This document shows positions 8,256-18,133 of a stretch of DNA of 64,000 bases, one piece after another. A model generated the notes under the pieces. It saw only the letters and a list, made by a program, of their open reading frames with translations, was not told where the DNA came from and made no database searches. Numbering within the stretch: the first letter of the stretch is position 1; each line of letters starts with the position of its first letter. The DNA comes from Leucobacter chromiiresistens (GTDB taxonomy: Bacteria; Actinomycetota; Actinomycetes; Actinomycetales; Microbacteriaceae): positions 117,136 through 181,135 of the forward strand of contig NZ_LDRK01000018.1 of assembly GCF_001477055.1 (NCBI RefSeq), read 5' to 3'. The translations under genes were made by a program, and so were the position numbers.

Positions 8256-8810
8256 ATGTCCACCACTGTCACCGTCATCGGCACGATCGCCACCGATCCG
8301 CGCACCATCAGCGCACCAGGGAAGGCGACATTCTGCACGCTCCGCCTCGCCAGCACCGACCGCAGGTTCGACCGCGAGCAGAACCAGTGGGTCGATGGCG
8401 AGACCAACTGGTTCACGGTCAACGCCTTCCGCAGCCTGGCGTCGCACGCCGGCGCGTCCTTCCAGAAAGGGCAGCGGGTCGTCGTGCACGGCCGCCTCCG
8501 CGTGCGCAGGTGGGAGACCGACGAGAAGTCGGGCACCAGCGTCGAGATCGAAGCCGACGCGATCGGGCACGACCTGCGCTGGGGCGTCACCGCCTTCAGC
8601 AAGCGAACGCCCGCCGAGCCCGAAACGGGCGACAACCCCGATCCGGAGACCAGCGACCGCCGCGAGGAGCTCGCAGCAGCCGTTTCCAGCGCGACGCCGC
8701 ACGGCTGGCCGGGTGAGGCATCCGAGCCGGGGGCCCAGCAGAGCCCCGACACCGAATCAGATGCCGGGGCTCCCGCCTCAGGCGCGAACGCGCTGCGGTC
8801 GGCTGCTTAA
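8256..8810 (+). CDS. ssb: Single-stranded DNA-binding protein, second copy without acidic tip
   Basis: A 184-residue protein with an N-terminal OB-fold (residues 1-110: VTVIGTIATDPR, FCTLRLASTDRRFDR, WFTVNAFRSLA, KGQRVVVHGRLRVRRW, EIEADAIGHDLRWG). The disordered tail is rich in Glu, Pro and Ser. The tail ends ANALRSAA instead of the acidic DDDIPF tip that recruits partner proteins. There is no rpsF or rpsR nearby, so this is probably the second SSB (SsbB-like, linked to recombination or natural uptake in other actinobacteria) rather than the replication SSB. AAGGAG lies 6 nt before the ATG. Its TAA stop overlaps the msrA stop on the other strand. Confidence 0.88.
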   Translation: MSTTVTVIGTIATDPRTISAPGKATFCTLRLASTDRRFDREQNQWVDGETNWFTVNAFRSLASHAGASFQKGQRVVVHGRLRVRRWETDEKSGTSVEIEADAIGHDLRWGVTAFSKRTPAEPETGDNPDPETSDRREELAAAVSSATPHGWPGEASEPGAQQSPDTESDAGAPASGANALRSAA

Positions 8811-9331
8811 CGCAGATACTGCGAGAACGACGCGCGCACCTTGTTCACCTTCGGCACGGCCACCGCGAGGCAGTAGCCCTGCGTCGGGTTCTTGGCGAAG
8901 AAATCCTGGTGGTAGTCCTCCGCCGGGAACACCTCGCCCAGCGGTTCGATCGTCGTGACGACCTCCCCCGGCCAGAGCTCGCCCGCCCGTGCGCGGGCGG
9001 CCTCGAACGCCTCGCGCTGAGCGTCGTCCGCCGGGAACATCGCCGAACGGTACTGGGTGCCCACGTCGTTGCCCTGACGGTTCAGCTGCGTGGGGTCGTG
9101 CATGGTGAAGAACGCGTCCAAGATCACATCCGACGGAATGATCTCGGGATCGAAGGTCACGGCGACCGCCTCTGCGTGACCCGTGCGGCCGGTGCAGACC
9201 TGCTCGTAGCTCGGCCGCGCGGTGTCGCCCCCCGTATAGCACGAGAGCACCTCCGTGACCCCGTTCAGCGCGCGGTAAGCCGCGTCCAGGCACCAGAAGC
9301 AGCCCCCTGCGAGTACGTACGTAGTAGTCAT
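8807..9331 (-). CDS. msrA: Peptide-methionine (S)-S-oxide reductase MsrA
   Basis: Repairs oxidised proteins by reducing methionine-S-sulfoxide. The 174-residue protein has the catalytic GGCFWC motif at residues 8-13, the YTGG and [12 protein letters not shown] blocks, and a resolving-type Cys in GYC near residue 155. The ATG at 9331 overlaps the nadE stop as ATGA, so the two are translationally coupled. This start gives the standard MsrA N-terminus, whereas the in-frame extension upstream (MVGAGRRGV) is unlikely. Its stop and the ssb stop share one TTAA. Confidence 0.95.
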   Translation of the reverse strand: MTTTYVLAGGCFWCLDAAYRALNGVTEVLSCYTGGDTARPSYEQVCTGRTGHAEAVAVTFDPEIIPSDVILDAFFTMHDPTQLNRQGNDVGTQYRSAMFPADDAQREAFEAARARAGELWPGEVVTTIEPLGEVFPAEDYHQDFFAKNPTQGYCLAVAVPKVNKVRASFSQYLR

Positions 9332-10167
9332 GACTCCCCTTCTGCCGGCACCCACCACTCGTCGCCCGGAGCAACGGGAGGACGGCGCTTGTGCTCCGTC
9401 GCGCGGTACCGGCGCTCGAGGTTCTCAACGGATTCGTCCCCGATCGTGTTCCCGGTGAGGTAGGCGTCGATCTCGCGGTACGTCACGCCGAGACTCGACT
9501 CGTCCGACTGCCCCGGTTCATCGTCGAGCAGGTCCGCAGTGGGAACCTTCTGCCACAACCGCTCCGGCGCCCCCAGTTCCTGCAGCATCGCGGCGCCCTG
9601 ACTCTTGGTGAGCCCGCCGAGCGGCACCACGTCGGCTGCGCCGTCGCCGAACTTCGTGAAGAAGCCCGTCACCGCCTCCGCCGCGTGATCGGTGCCGATC
9701 ACCAGCAGGCCGCGGTCGCCCGCGATCGCGTACTGCGCGATCATGCGCATGCGCGCCTTGACGTTGCCCCGATTGAAGTCCGTGATCGGGAGACCCGCCG
9801 AGGCGACCGCGTCCGCCATCGCCGTCGTCGCAGGTTCGATGTCCACCGTCACGGTCTCGTCGGGCTGGATGAACGACAGTGCGAGCCGGGCGTCGTCCTC
9901 GTCGTGCTGCACCCCGTGCGGCAGGCGCACGGCGACGAACGTCGCCTCCCGCCCCTCCGCACGGAGCCGCTCGACGGCGAGCTGGGCGAGCCGGCCGGCG
10001 AGCGACGAATCCTGTCCGCCCGAGATCCCGAGCACGAACCCCCGGGAGCCGGGAACGGCGCGCGCATACTCCACCAGGAAGGCGACGCGGCGCTCGACCT
10101 CGCGGTCGGGAACGATATCGGCGCTGACATCAAGGGCTCGGATGATCTGCTGCTGCGTCTCACTCAT
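9328..10167 (-). CDS. nadE: NAD+ synthetase, ammonia-dependent
   Basis: Amidates nicotinate adenine dinucleotide to NAD+, the last step of NAD synthesis. At 279 residues it matches the short ammonia-using form and has no glutaminase domain. The ATP-pyrophosphatase P-loop SGGQDSS is near residue 49. Other markers are [45 protein letters not shown] and [14 protein letters not shown]. It overlaps msrA by ATGA. A TAGGGT box 6 nt before the ATG and no Shine-Dalgarno suggest that this two-gene mRNA is leaderless. Confidence 0.96.
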   Translation of the reverse strand: MSETQQQIIRALDVSADIVPDREVERRVAFLVEYARAVPGSRGFVLGISGGQDSSLAGRLAQLAVERLRAEGREATFVAVRLPHGVQHDEDDARLALSFIQPDETVTVDIEPATTAMADAVASAGLPITDFNRGNVKARMRMIAQYAIAGDRGLLVIGTDHAAEAVTGFFTKFGDGAADVVPLGGLTKSQGAAMLQELGAPERLWQKVPTADLLDDEPGQSDESSLGVTYREIDAYLTGNTIGDESVENLERRYRATEHKRRPPVAPGDEWWVPAEGES

Positions 10168-10173
10168 AGGCCC

Positions 10174-10179
10174 ACCCTA
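10174..10179 (-). promoter_or_regulatory. -10 hexamer of a leaderless nadE-msrA mRNA
   Basis: TAGGGT on the minus strand lies 6 nt (GGGCCT) before the nadE ATG. It fits within the 34 bases between the dnaE1 stop and nadE, showing that nadE need not depend on read-through. Confidence 0.5.
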
Positions 10180-10201
10180 CTCCGCCCGCGTTGCGACGGG
10201 G

Positions 10202-13200
10202 TTACACGAGATCCTCGACGGGGAGGAGGCATCGGGGGCCGAGCAGCCCCTTCAGCTCGCCGAACAGATCAGCCGAGATGCGCACCTGCTGCGGGAGTTC
10301 GAACACGCGGATCGCCGTGGACGTCATGAGGTTGATCCTCACCTCGCTGTCGCCGCGGTGGCGGGAGAGCGTGTCCTTGAGCTCTTCCATCAGCTTCTCC
10401 GTGGCTCGGGCATCGGCGAAGGTGATCGTGAGCGTCGACGCGTCCTCCTGAGCGGAGACGTCGATGGGCTTCACCCCGTACGCGTGCATCGACATGCCGT
10501 CGTCGCGCGCGTTCAGCTTGCCGCGCAGGGCGACCACGCTGTCGGGCTGCAGCAGGCTGCCGAACTCCTGATACGACTTGCCCATGAAGAGCGCCTGCAC
10601 CTCGCCCGTGAAGTCCTCGATCGTGACCATTCCGTAGAGGTTGCCCGATTTTGCGGTGCGATGCTGCACGCTCGTCAGCAGACCGGCGACCGTGACGATC
10701 TCGCCGTCGAAGCTCGACGTCGCGTCCGGGTTGGTGATCTGCTGCACCGTCGCGCTGGCCTCCTTGGCGAGCGCGGCGTCCAGCCCGCGCAGCGGATGGT
10801 CGGAGACGTAGAGGCCGAGCATCTCCCGCTCGAATGAGAGCTTGTCCTTCTTCGTCCATTCAGGGCGGTCCGGCACCTGCGACACCGCTTCCGCGGGTCC
10901 GCCCTGCGCTTCGGCCGCCTCGGCGAAGAGGCTGTCGAAGTCGAACCCGACATTGCCGTTCTCGGCGTCGCGCTTCTCCTTCACCGCGCTCTCGATGGCC
11001 GACTCGTGGATCTCGACGAGCGCTCGGCGCGTGCCGCCCAGTCCGTCGAAGGCGCCCGCCTTGATGAGCGATTCGGTGGTGCGCTTGTTCAACGCGGAGA
11101 GCGACACCTTCTTCAGGTAGTCGTGGAACGACTCGAAGCGCCCCTTGGCCTCGCGCGCCTCGCGCACCGCGTCGACGACGTGCGTGCCGACGTTGCGGAT
11201 CGCGCCGAGCCCGAACCGGATGTCGCTCCCCACCGCGGAGAAGTTCGCGAACGACTCGTTGACGGCGGGCGGAAGCACCTTGATGCCCATGCGCCGGCAC
11301 TCGTTGAGGTAGATCGCGAGCTTGTCCTTCGAATCCCCGACGCTCGTGAGCAGCGCGGCCATGTACTCGGCCGGGTAGTGCGCCTTCAAGTACGCGGTCC
11401 AGTAGCTCACTACGCCGTAGGCCGCAGAGTGCGCCTTGTTGAACGCGTAGTCCGAGAAGGGCAGCAGGATGTCCCAGAGCGCCTTGATCGCGGCATCGGA
11501 GAAGCCGCGATCCCGCATGCCGCCGGAGAAGCCCGCGTACTGCTTGTCGAGCTCCGACTTCTTCTTCTTGCCCATCGCACGTCGCAGAATGTCCGCCTGG
11601 CCCAGGGAGAACCCGGCCACGCGCTGCGCGATCGACATCACCTGCTCCTGGTAGATGATGAGGCCGTAGGTGGTCGACAGGATGTCCTGCAGCGGTTCCT
11701 CGAGTTCGGGGTGGATGGGGGTGATCGGCTGGAGCCCGTTCTTGCGCAGGGCGTAGTTCGTGTGCGAATCTGCGCCCATGGGTCCCGGACGGTACAGCGC
11801 GAGCACTGCCGAGATGTCTTCGAAGTTGTCGGGCTTCATCAGCCGGAGCAGGCCGCGCATGGGGCCGCCGTCGAGCTGGAAGACGCCGAGGGTGTCGCCG
11901 CGGGCGAGCAGCTCGTACGAGGCGGCGTCGTCGAGTTCCAACCGCTCGAGATCGAGCTCCTCGCCGCGGTTCAGCCGCACGTTCTCGAGCGCATCGGAGA
12001 TGATCGTGAGGTTGCGCAGCCCGAGGAAGTCCATCTTGATGAGGCCGAGACCCTCGCAGGTCGGATAGTCGAACTGCGTGACGATCTGGCCGTCCTGCTC
12101 GCGCTTCTGCAGCGGGATGATGTCGATGAGCGGATCGCTCGACATGATGACCCCGGCGGCGTGCACGCCCCATTGCCGCTTCAGGCCTTCGAGACCGAGC
12201 GCCGTGTCGTACACCGTCTTCGCCTCGGGGTCGGTCTGCAGCACGGCGCGGAACTCCGCGGCCTCCTTGTAGCGCGGGTGCTTCTCGTCGGTGATGCCGG
12301 AGAGCGGGATGTCCTTCGCCATCACTGCGGGCGGCATCGCCTTGGTGAGCTTCTCCCCCATTCCGAACGGGAATCCCAGCACGCGGGAGGCATCCTTCAG
12401 CGCCTGCTTCGATTTGATGGTTCCGTAGGTGACGATCTGCGCGACGCGCTCGTCGCCGTACTTCTCGGTCACGTACTTGATGACCTCGCCGCGGCGGCGA
12501 TCATCGAAGTCGACGTCGAAGTCGGGCATCGAGACGCGGTCCGGGTTCAGGAAGCGCTCGAAGATGAGGCCGTGCTGGAGCGGGTCGAGGTCGGTGATGC
12601 GCATCGCGTACGCCACCATGGATCCCGCTCCCGAGCCTCGCCCGGGGCCGACGCGGATGCCGTTGTTCTTCGACCAGTTGATGAAGTCGGCGACGACGAG
12701 GAAGTACCCGGGAAATCCCATCTGCGTGATGACGCCGATCTCGTACTCGGCCTGCTTGCGAACCGCGTCGGGAATGCCGGAGGGGTAGCGGTAGTGCAGC
12801 CCCGCCTCGACCTCCTTCACGAACCAGCTGTCCTCGGTCTCGCCCTGGGGCACCGGGAACCTCGGCATGTAGTTCGCGGACGTGTTGAATTCGACGTCGC
12901 ACCGCTCGGCGATGAGCAGCGTGTTGTCGCACGCCTCCGGGAAGTCGCGGAAGATGTGGCGCATCTCCGCGGCTGTCTTCAGGTAGTACCCGGACCCGCT
13001 GAACTGGAACCGGTTCGGGTCGTCGAGGCGGGAGCCCGATTGCACGCAGAGCAGCGCGGAGTGGGCTTCGGCATCCGACTCGTGCACGTAGTGCAAGTCG
13101 TTCGTCGCGACGAGCGGGATCGACAGATCGCGCGCGATCTTGATCAGGTCGGTCTGCACGCGCCGTTCGATCTCGAGCCCGTGGTCCATCAGCTCGCAGA

Positions 13201-13759
13201 AGAAGTTCTCCTTGCCGAAGATGTCCTGGAACTCCGCGGCCGCCTGACGCGCCTCCTGGTACTGCCCGAGCCGGAGACGGGTCTGAATCTCGCCGGAGGG
13301 GCACCCGGTGGTCGCGATGATCCCGGCTCCGTAGGTCTGCAGCAGCTCGCGGTCCATGCGCGGCTTGAAGTAGTAGCCCTCGAGCGAGGAGTAGCTGGAG
13401 AGCCGGAACAGATTGTGCATGCCCTGCGTCGTCTCGGAGAGCATCGTCATGTGCGTGTATGCGCCGGCGCCCGATACGTCGTCGCCCCCGCCGTCGCCCC
13501 AGCGCACGCGCGTCTTGTCCGATCGATGGGTGCCCGGCGTGAGATAGGCCTCGATCCCGATGATGGGGTTGAGCCCGTGGTCCTTCGCCTGCTTCCAGAA
13601 GTCGAACGCGCCGAAGGTGTTGCCGTGGTCCGTGACCGCGATCGCCGGCATCTGCTGCGCGGCGGCCGCCTCCATGAGCGGCCCCACGCGCGCGGCGCCG
13701 TCGAGCATCGAGTACTCGCTGTGGACGTGCAGATGAACGAATCCGTCGGAATCAGACAC
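10202..13759 (-). CDS. dnaE: DNA polymerase III alpha subunit (DnaE1)
   Basis: Replicative polymerase catalytic subunit, 1185 residues. The N-terminal PHP domain has HLHVHSEYSMLDG near residue 8 with intact metal ligands; in actinobacteria this domain can proofread. The palm holds the catalytic Asp pair in PDFDVDFDDRRRG near residue 405. Fingers include GVHAAGVIMSS and FNKAHSAAYGVVSYWTAYLKAHYP. The C-terminal OB-fold (about residues 1010-1090, VTVAGLLTSVQHRTAKSG) and tail complete a DnaE1-type protein. The start is GTG with GGGGA 7 nt upstream. It is transcribed alone; nadE starts 34 bases downstream. Confidence 0.98.
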   Translation of the reverse strand: MSDSDGFVHLHVHSEYSMLDGAARVGPLMEAAAAQQMPAIAVTDHGNTFGAFDFWKQAKDHGLNPIIGIEAYLTPGTHRSDKTRVRWGDGGGDDVSGAGAYTHMTMLSETTQGMHNLFRLSSYSSLEGYYFKPRMDRELLQTYGAGIIATTGCPSGEIQTRLRLGQYQEARQAAAEFQDIFGKENFFCELMDHGLEIERRVQTDLIKIARDLSIPLVATNDLHYVHESDAEAHSALLCVQSGSRLDDPNRFQFSGSGYYLKTAAEMRHIFRDFPEACDNTLLIAERCDVEFNTSANYMPRFPVPQGETEDSWFVKEVEAGLHYRYPSGIPDAVRKQAEYEIGVITQMGFPGYFLVVADFINWSKNNGIRVGPGRGSGAGSMVAYAMRITDLDPLQHGLIFERFLNPDRVSMPDFDVDFDDRRRGEVIKYVTEKYGDERVAQIVTYGTIKSKQALKDASRVLGFPFGMGEKLTKAMPPAVMAKDIPLSGITDEKHPRYKEAAEFRAVLQTDPEAKTVYDTALGLEGLKRQWGVHAAGVIMSSDPLIDIIPLQKREQDGQIVTQFDYPTCEGLGLIKMDFLGLRNLTIISDALENVRLNRGEELDLERLELDDAASYELLARGDTLGVFQLDGGPMRGLLRLMKPDNFEDISAVLALYRPGPMGADSHTNYALRKNGLQPITPIHPELEEPLQDILSTTYGLIIYQEQVMSIAQRVAGFSLGQADILRRAMGKKKKSELDKQYAGFSGGMRDRGFSDAAIKALWDILLPFSDYAFNKAHSAAYGVVSYWTAYLKAHYPAEYMAALLTSVGDSKDKLAIYLNECRRMGIKVLPPAVNESFANFSAVGSDIRFGLGAIRNVGTHVVDAVREAREAKGRFESFHDYLKKVSLSALNKRTTESLIKAGAFDGLGGTRRALVEIHESAIESAVKEKRDAENGNVGFDFDSLFAEAAEAQGGPAEAVSQVPDRPEWTKKDKLSFEREMLGLYVSDHPLRGLDAALAKEASATVQQITNPDATSSFDGEIVTVAGLLTSVQHRTAKSGNLYGMVTIEDFTGEVQALFMGKSYQEFGSLLQPDSVVALRGKLNARDDGMSMHAYGVKPIDVSAQEDASTLTITFADARATEKLMEELKDTLSRHRGDSEVRINLMTSTAIRVFELPQQVRISADLFGELKGLLGPRCLLPVEDLV

Positions 13760-13815
13760 GGTTGAATCCCCTTTCGCCGCCCATCAAGCGTACTCCGCCC
13801 GCGGCGCCGCCGGCA

Positions 13816-14895
13816 TCAGGCGAGCACCCCGCGCACGCGCGGCACGAGTCGCAGCAGCGCCGACGCGATGAGGCTGAGCGCGCAGGCGAGCAGAGTGACG
13901 AGTACGACGCCGACCGTCGGCGACGCGATCTCCGTGGAGATTCCGTACTGCCGCAGCGCCCAGAGGAAGAACGGGTGCACGAGGTAGACCCCGAACGACG
14001 CGCCCGCGACGAAGCCGATCGCACGACCCCAGCGCGGAGAGAGGCGGTGCGCATCGCCCCACGCCTTCGCGGCGCAGAACACGACGACCGAGACCACCGC
14101 GACGTTCAAGGTCGTGAAGTCGAAGAAGCGCTCGTCGGTCGCCCCCGCGTCGCGCGAGACTGCGCTCGTCCCCGCATAGGTGACGCCGATGCCGACGAGC
14201 GCGGCGACCGACCAGCCCACGAGCGCGCCGCGGCTCGGCGTCGCGGTGTGCAGCAGATGGCCGAGCAGGAAGTACCCGGCGTAGCCGAGCACCAGGTCGA
14301 AGCGCATGGACCCGAGCACATCCCCGAGCAGCTCGCCGAACACGGGGATCCCCGTGAGGAGGGGCAGCACTCCGGCGAACGGCACCGCGAGCGCGACGAA
14401 GTACCAGGCGATACGCCGATCCTCCGCGATCCTGCGCAGGATCGGCGTGCCGATGTTCAGCCCGATCAGCGCGAGGAGGAACCACAGGTGGAAGTGCCCG
14501 GTGACGGCGGCGGCCGCGAAGTCCCCGAGATCGCCGCTGCCTCCCGGCCCGTACACGTCGAGCGCCGCGTACGCGGAGGACCACACCGCGTACGCGACGA
14601 GGAGCCGGGGAATGCGGCGCCGGTACAGGACCCGGAGCGATACGGGCTTCGCCGGATCGAGGAACAGTGCACCCGAGATCATGAAGAAGATCGGGACCGA
14701 GAACCGCAGCGCGCTGTTGATCCAGGTCAGCTCGTCCCAGCGCGCGGATTCGACGGGAATCTCGTGCCACTCGGTGATCGCGGCATGGATCATGACGACC
14801 GCGAGGATCGCGATGCAGCGCAGCACGTCGAAGTACTCGACTCTCCCGGACGGCGCGCGGCTCGCACGCTCGCGGCGATCCGGTTCCGTCCTCAT
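13816..14895 (-). CDS. Acyltransferase family 3 membrane protein
   Basis: A 359-residue integral membrane protein with about ten hydrophobic segments. It opens with the family motif EYFDVLRCIAILAVVMIHAA (catalytic-type His in the second half of helix 1) and has FSVPIFFMISGALFL and GHFHLWFLLALIGLNI. Such proteins move acyl groups, often acetyl, onto surface glycans. It is divergent from a glycosyltransferase gene, so both may decorate one surface polysaccharide. TAGTGT lies 8 nt before the ATG, with no clear Shine-Dalgarno. The acceptor cannot be inferred. Confidence 0.85.
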   Translation of the reverse strand: MRTEPDRRERASRAPSGRVEYFDVLRCIAILAVVMIHAAITEWHEIPVESARWDELTWINSALRFSVPIFFMISGALFLDPAKPVSLRVLYRRRIPRLLVAYAVWSSAYAALDVYGPGGSGDLGDFAAAAVTGHFHLWFLLALIGLNIGTPILRRIAEDRRIAWYFVALAVPFAGVLPLLTGIPVFGELLGDVLGSMRFDLVLGYAGYFLLGHLLHTATPSRGALVGWSVAALVGIGVTYAGTSAVSRDAGATDERFFDFTTLNVAVVSVVVFCAAKAWGDAHRLSPRWGRAIGFVAGASFGVYLVHPFFLWALRQYGISTEIASPTVGVVLVTLLACALSLIASALLRLVPRVRGVLA

Positions 14896-14920
14896 ACCCG
14901 TTCACACTATCGAACCTCTC

Positions 14921-14944
14921 TGGGCGCGCCTCTGAGGGCGCCCA
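14921..14944. repeat. Inverted repeat between divergent genes
   Basis: TGGGCGC and its complement frame a 10-nt centre between the acyltransferase and glycosyltransferase starts. Since both genes point away from it, it is a possible shared operator rather than a terminator. Confidence 0.35.
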
Positions 14945-15063
14945 GTCGCCGAGCGGAGCCGGCCAGTCTCCTCGGGGGCCGCGCGGGGTAGGGTGAGCGG
15001 GAGATGCGCCTCGGCGGCCGGCAGGCTCCCGCCCCCGTGCGCTACCGACTTCGAGGAGAGAAC

Positions 15064-16590
15064 GTGACCGAGACCGCGCCCGTAGTGAGCGTCGTGATTC
15101 CCGTATACAACTCGATGCCGTACCTCACCGGCACCGTCGAGTCGCTCCTGGCGCAGGAGCTCGCCGCCCTCGAGATCATCGCGATCGACGACGGATCGAC
15201 CGACGGCTCGGGGGCCGAGCTCGACCGCTTCGCCGAGCTCGACGACCGGGTGACCGTCGTGCATCAGGCGAACAGCGGCTGGCCGGGGATGCCGCGCAAT
15301 CGCGGGCTCGAACGCGCGCGCGGCACGTACGTCCTGTTCATGGACGCGGACGACACGATGGCGCCCGAGGCGCTCCGCCTGATGGTGGCGCAGGCCGATG
15401 AGCACGATGCCGACGTCGTGATCCCCCGCTTCGAGGGTACGGGCGGGCGGCAGGTGCAGGCGCTCTTCGAACGACATCCCGAGGGGCCGATCGAGCTCGC
15501 CCGCGCGATGGAGACGCTCTCTCCGCAGAAGCTCTTCCGTCGCGCGATGCTCGAGCGCATCGGTCTTCGTTTCCCGGAGGGGCGCGTGCGCCTCGAGGAC
15601 GGCATCTTCGTCACGCGCGCGTACATCGAGGCCCGACGCATCATGTTCTGCGGAGCCGGGCCGCTCTACTTCATCGCGCTGCGCGACGACGGCGGGAACA
15701 TCTCGGGCCAGCGCATCGACCCCGAGAATTATGTGGCGTCGTGCCGACGCATCGCCGAGACGCTGCTGGAGGGGACGCCCGATCGTGAGGCGGCAGTCGC
15801 GCTCGTACGGCAGTTCTTCGGCCGCAAAGGGCTCCGCTTCTACGCGCCGAAGCGCTGGCTGCGCATGGATGACGCGCAGCGCGCCCGCTGGGTCGCGCTG
15901 CACCGCGATTTCCTGCACGACCTCCTCCCGCCCGAGGCCGACGCGCGCATCGCGCACCCCACGGATCGGCGCAAGGTCGAGCTGATCCGGGCGGGCGATC
16001 TCGCCGGGCTCGACGCCCTCATCCGCGCGGCGGAGCTGCTGGAGCACACCGGAGTGGTCACGGGAACACGCGCGGTTCCCGGTGGCATCGAGTTGACGGT
16101 CGCCGTGCACGCCGCGCACGAGAACGCTCCGTCTCGGCGGGCGGGCGCCTGGCTGCGGGTGCGCCTCGCCGACCGCGTCTACCGTCTGCTCCGTCCCGTC
16201 ATCACGAGGCGCACCGTGCGCGGGGCCAGCCGGGTGGCGGCCGATCTCCTCCTCCGCGATCGTCCGCGGGCGACGCTGCTCCTCTCCGGCCGCAAGCGGG
16301 GGCGGGCGGCGGCCGTTCCCGGCCGCCTCGCTCCCCCGGCTCCCGCCACCGGTGACGCTCCGCGCGACGCGGCGGCGCCCAGATACCGGTTCGTACTGCC
16401 GCACGACCTGCTGCGACGCTATCGCGGGGAGCGGGTCGACGCCTGGACCGTGCTGTACGCCGATCGAGCGACGAGCGGCGATCGCGCGCGTCTCACGGCC
16501 CAGCCGGGCCTCGACCGTCGCGTCGACGGCGTGCGCGTCTACGCGACGAACCGCGGCAACTGCAGTCTGCAGGTGCGCTCGACTCAGTGA
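15064..16590 (+). CDS. Family 2 glycosyltransferase
   Basis: A 508-residue protein. The N-terminal GT-A domain (residues 1-220) has VVSVVIPVYNSMPYLTGTVESL, IIAIDDGSTDGSG, NRGLERARGTYVLFMDADD (DxD metal site) and a catalytic-type RLEDGIF. The C-terminal 280 residues are Arg-rich, without membrane helices, and resemble the extended tails of enzymes that build teichoic or capsular polymers. The sugar donor is unknown. GTG at 15064 has GAGGAG 5 nt upstream. An in-frame ATG at 15004 lies 9 nt after a TAGGGT box and could be an alternative start. It is divergent from the acyltransferase. Confidence 0.86.
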   Translation: MTETAPVVSVVIPVYNSMPYLTGTVESLLAQELAALEIIAIDDGSTDGSGAELDRFAELDDRVTVVHQANSGWPGMPRNRGLERARGTYVLFMDADDTMAPEALRLMVAQADEHDADVVIPRFEGTGGRQVQALFERHPEGPIELARAMETLSPQKLFRRAMLERIGLRFPEGRVRLEDGIFVTRAYIEARRIMFCGAGPLYFIALRDDGGNISGQRIDPENYVASCRRIAETLLEGTPDREAAVALVRQFFGRKGLRFYAPKRWLRMDDAQRARWVALHRDFLHDLLPPEADARIAHPTDRRKVELIRAGDLAGLDALIRAAELLEHTGVVTGTRAVPGGIELTVAVHAAHENAPSRRAGAWLRVRLADRVYRLLRPVITRRTVRGASRVAADLLLRDRPRATLLLSGRKRGRAAAVPGRLAPPAPATGDAPRDAAAPRYRFVLPHDLLRRYRGERVDAWTVLYADRATSGDRARLTAQPGLDRRVDGVRVYATNRGNCSLQVRSTQ

Positions 16591-16609
16591 CTCCCTCCGC
16601 CGAGAAGGG

Positions 16610-17527
16610 TCAGCCGCCGAGCACGTCGAGTGCGAACCGCAGGTCCGCCGGGTAATCGCTCGAGAAGTGCACCGCCTCGCCGCTTCCCGGATGCCTGAAC
16701 CCGAGGCGCTTGGCGTGCAACCACTGTCGGGTGAGCTGCAGACGCTCGGACAGCGTCGGGTCGGCGCCGTACATCCCGTCGCCGACGCACGGATGGCGCT
16801 GCGCGGACATGTGCACGCGGATCTGGTGCGTGCGCCCGGTCTCCAGACGGATCTCGAGGAGCGAGGCGTAGGGGAAGGCCTCGAGCGTCTCGTAGTGGGT
16901 GACCGACGGCTTGCCGTCTCGGGTCACGGCGAACTTCCACTCGTGCCCCGGGTGACGACCGATCGGGCCCTCGATGGTGCCGGCGAACGGATCCGGATGA
17001 CCCTGCACGACGGCGTGGTAGATCTTCTCGACCTCGCGCTCCTTGAAGGCGCGCTTCAACTCGCTGTAGGCGCGCTCGCTCTTCGCGACGACCATCAATC
17101 CGCTCGTGCCCGCGTCCAGCCGGTGCACGATCCCCTGCCGCTCCGCCGGTCCCGACGTCGCGATGCGGTACCCGGCCCCGGCGAGGGCTCCGAGTACCGT
17201 CGGCCCCTGCCATCCGAGAGACGGGTGGGCCGCGACGCCCGCGGGCTTGTCGATCACCACGATGTCGTCGTCGTCGTGCACGATGCCGAGATCGGGCAGC
17301 ACCACGGGAACGACCTCCGGGCCGCGCTTCTCCTCCCAGCTGACCTCGAGCCATCCGCCCGCGGTCAGGCGGTCGGACTTCCCGAGCTCGCGACCGTCCA
17401 GCTGCACGCCTCCGTCGGCCGCGATCTCGGCGGCGAAGCTCCGGGAGAAGCCGAGCATCTTCGCGAGAGCGGCGTCCACGCGATCGCCGACGAGCCCGTC
17501 GGGAACGGGAAGGCTACGCCGTTCCAT
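16610..17527 (-). CDS. RluA/RluD-family pseudouridine synthase
   Basis: Converts uridine to pseudouridine in large-subunit rRNA or tRNA. The 305-residue protein has an N-terminal S4 RNA-binding domain (residues 10-70, [24 protein letters not shown]). The catalytic domain follows, with [14 protein letters not shown] and the active-site Asp in [19 protein letters not shown] near residue 140, then [12 protein letters not shown]. It starts inside the 3' end of lspA (14-bp overlap), as in many actinobacteria. The target position (RluD-like 1911/1915/1917) is inferred from the family only. Confidence 0.93.
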   Translation of the reverse strand: MERRSLPVPDGLVGDRVDAALAKMLGFSRSFAAEIAADGGVQLDGRELGKSDRLTAGGWLEVSWEEKRGPEVVPVVLPDLGIVHDDDDIVVIDKPAGVAAHPSLGWQGPTVLGALAGAGYRIATSGPAERQGIVHRLDAGTSGLMVVAKSERAYSELKRAFKEREVEKIYHAVVQGHPDPFAGTIEGPIGRHPGHEWKFAVTRDGKPSVTHYETLEAFPYASLLEIRLETGRTHQIRVHMSAQRHPCVGDGMYGADPTLSERLQLTRQWLHAKRLGFRHPGSGEAVHFSSDYPADLRFALDVLGG

Positions 17528-18125
17528 GGGGTCCCTCCGCAGAAGTGCTCTCGGCGGCCTCCGGCTCAGTGGAGCGCTCCCGGGGTCGACCGTCGATCCG
17601 CACTCCGAGGAGCGAGATCACGACGAACAGCAGCATGCCGGAGACGATCGCGATGTCCGCGATGTTGTAGATCGCCTCCGGGAATCCGAGCCACATCCAC
17701 GGTGTGGAGATGAAGTCGATGACGTGCCCCTGGGGAAACCCGGGCTCCCGGGTCAGGCGATCGGTGAGGTTGCCGAGCACACCGCCGAGCAGCAGCCCGA
17801 GGAAGAGCCCCCACGGCACCGACCGCAACCGTCGGATCTGCCAGAGGATGACGATGACGACGATCGCCGCGAGGATCGTGAAGATCCACGTCGATCCCGT
17901 GGCGAACGAGAACGCCGCCCCGGGGTTCCTCACGAAGTGCCAGCGCAGGATCTCTCCCCAGACGGGGACGGTCTGCCCTTCGACGAGATGGTCGACCACC
18001 CAGTTCTTGACGAGCTGATCGGCCGCGAACACCGCTGCCGCCACTCCCAGGAGGAGCAGCGGCACCAGCGCTCGACGCTGTGGCCCGGCCGGCGGCTTCA
18101 CCAGCGGCTCAGAAGCGTCGCTCAC
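17514..18125 (-). CDS. lspA: Lipoprotein signal peptidase (signal peptidase II)
   Basis: Inner-membrane aspartyl protease that cleaves prolipoproteins before the lipidated Cys. The protein has 203 residues and four membrane helices. Catalytic motifs are NPGAAFS, GNLTDRL and the Asp in [10 protein letters not shown] charged C-terminal tail is rich in Glu and Ser. GTG at 18125 is the first usable start after the divIVA stop (8 nt gap); a GTG at 18101 is possible. The frame continues upstream through divIVA, but that is a shadow. It overlaps the pseudouridine synthase gene by 14 bp. The lipoprotein at 7549-8037 is a likely substrate. Confidence 0.93.
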   Translation of the reverse strand: MSDASEPLVKPPAGPQRRALVPLLLLGVAAAVFAADQLVKNWVVDHLVEGQTVPVWGEILRWHFVRNPGAAFSFATGSTWIFTILAAIVVIVILWQIRRLRSVPWGLFLGLLLGGVLGNLTDRLTREPGFPQGHVIDFISTPWMWLGFPEAIYNIADIAIVSGMLLFVVISLLGVRIDGRPRERSTEPEAAESTSAEGPHGTA

Positions 18126-18133
18126 GCTCCGGG

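Noticed and set aside
11006..13765. 919-codon open frame opposite dnaE1
   Set aside because: No recognisable protein features; it mirrors the codon bias of dnaE1.
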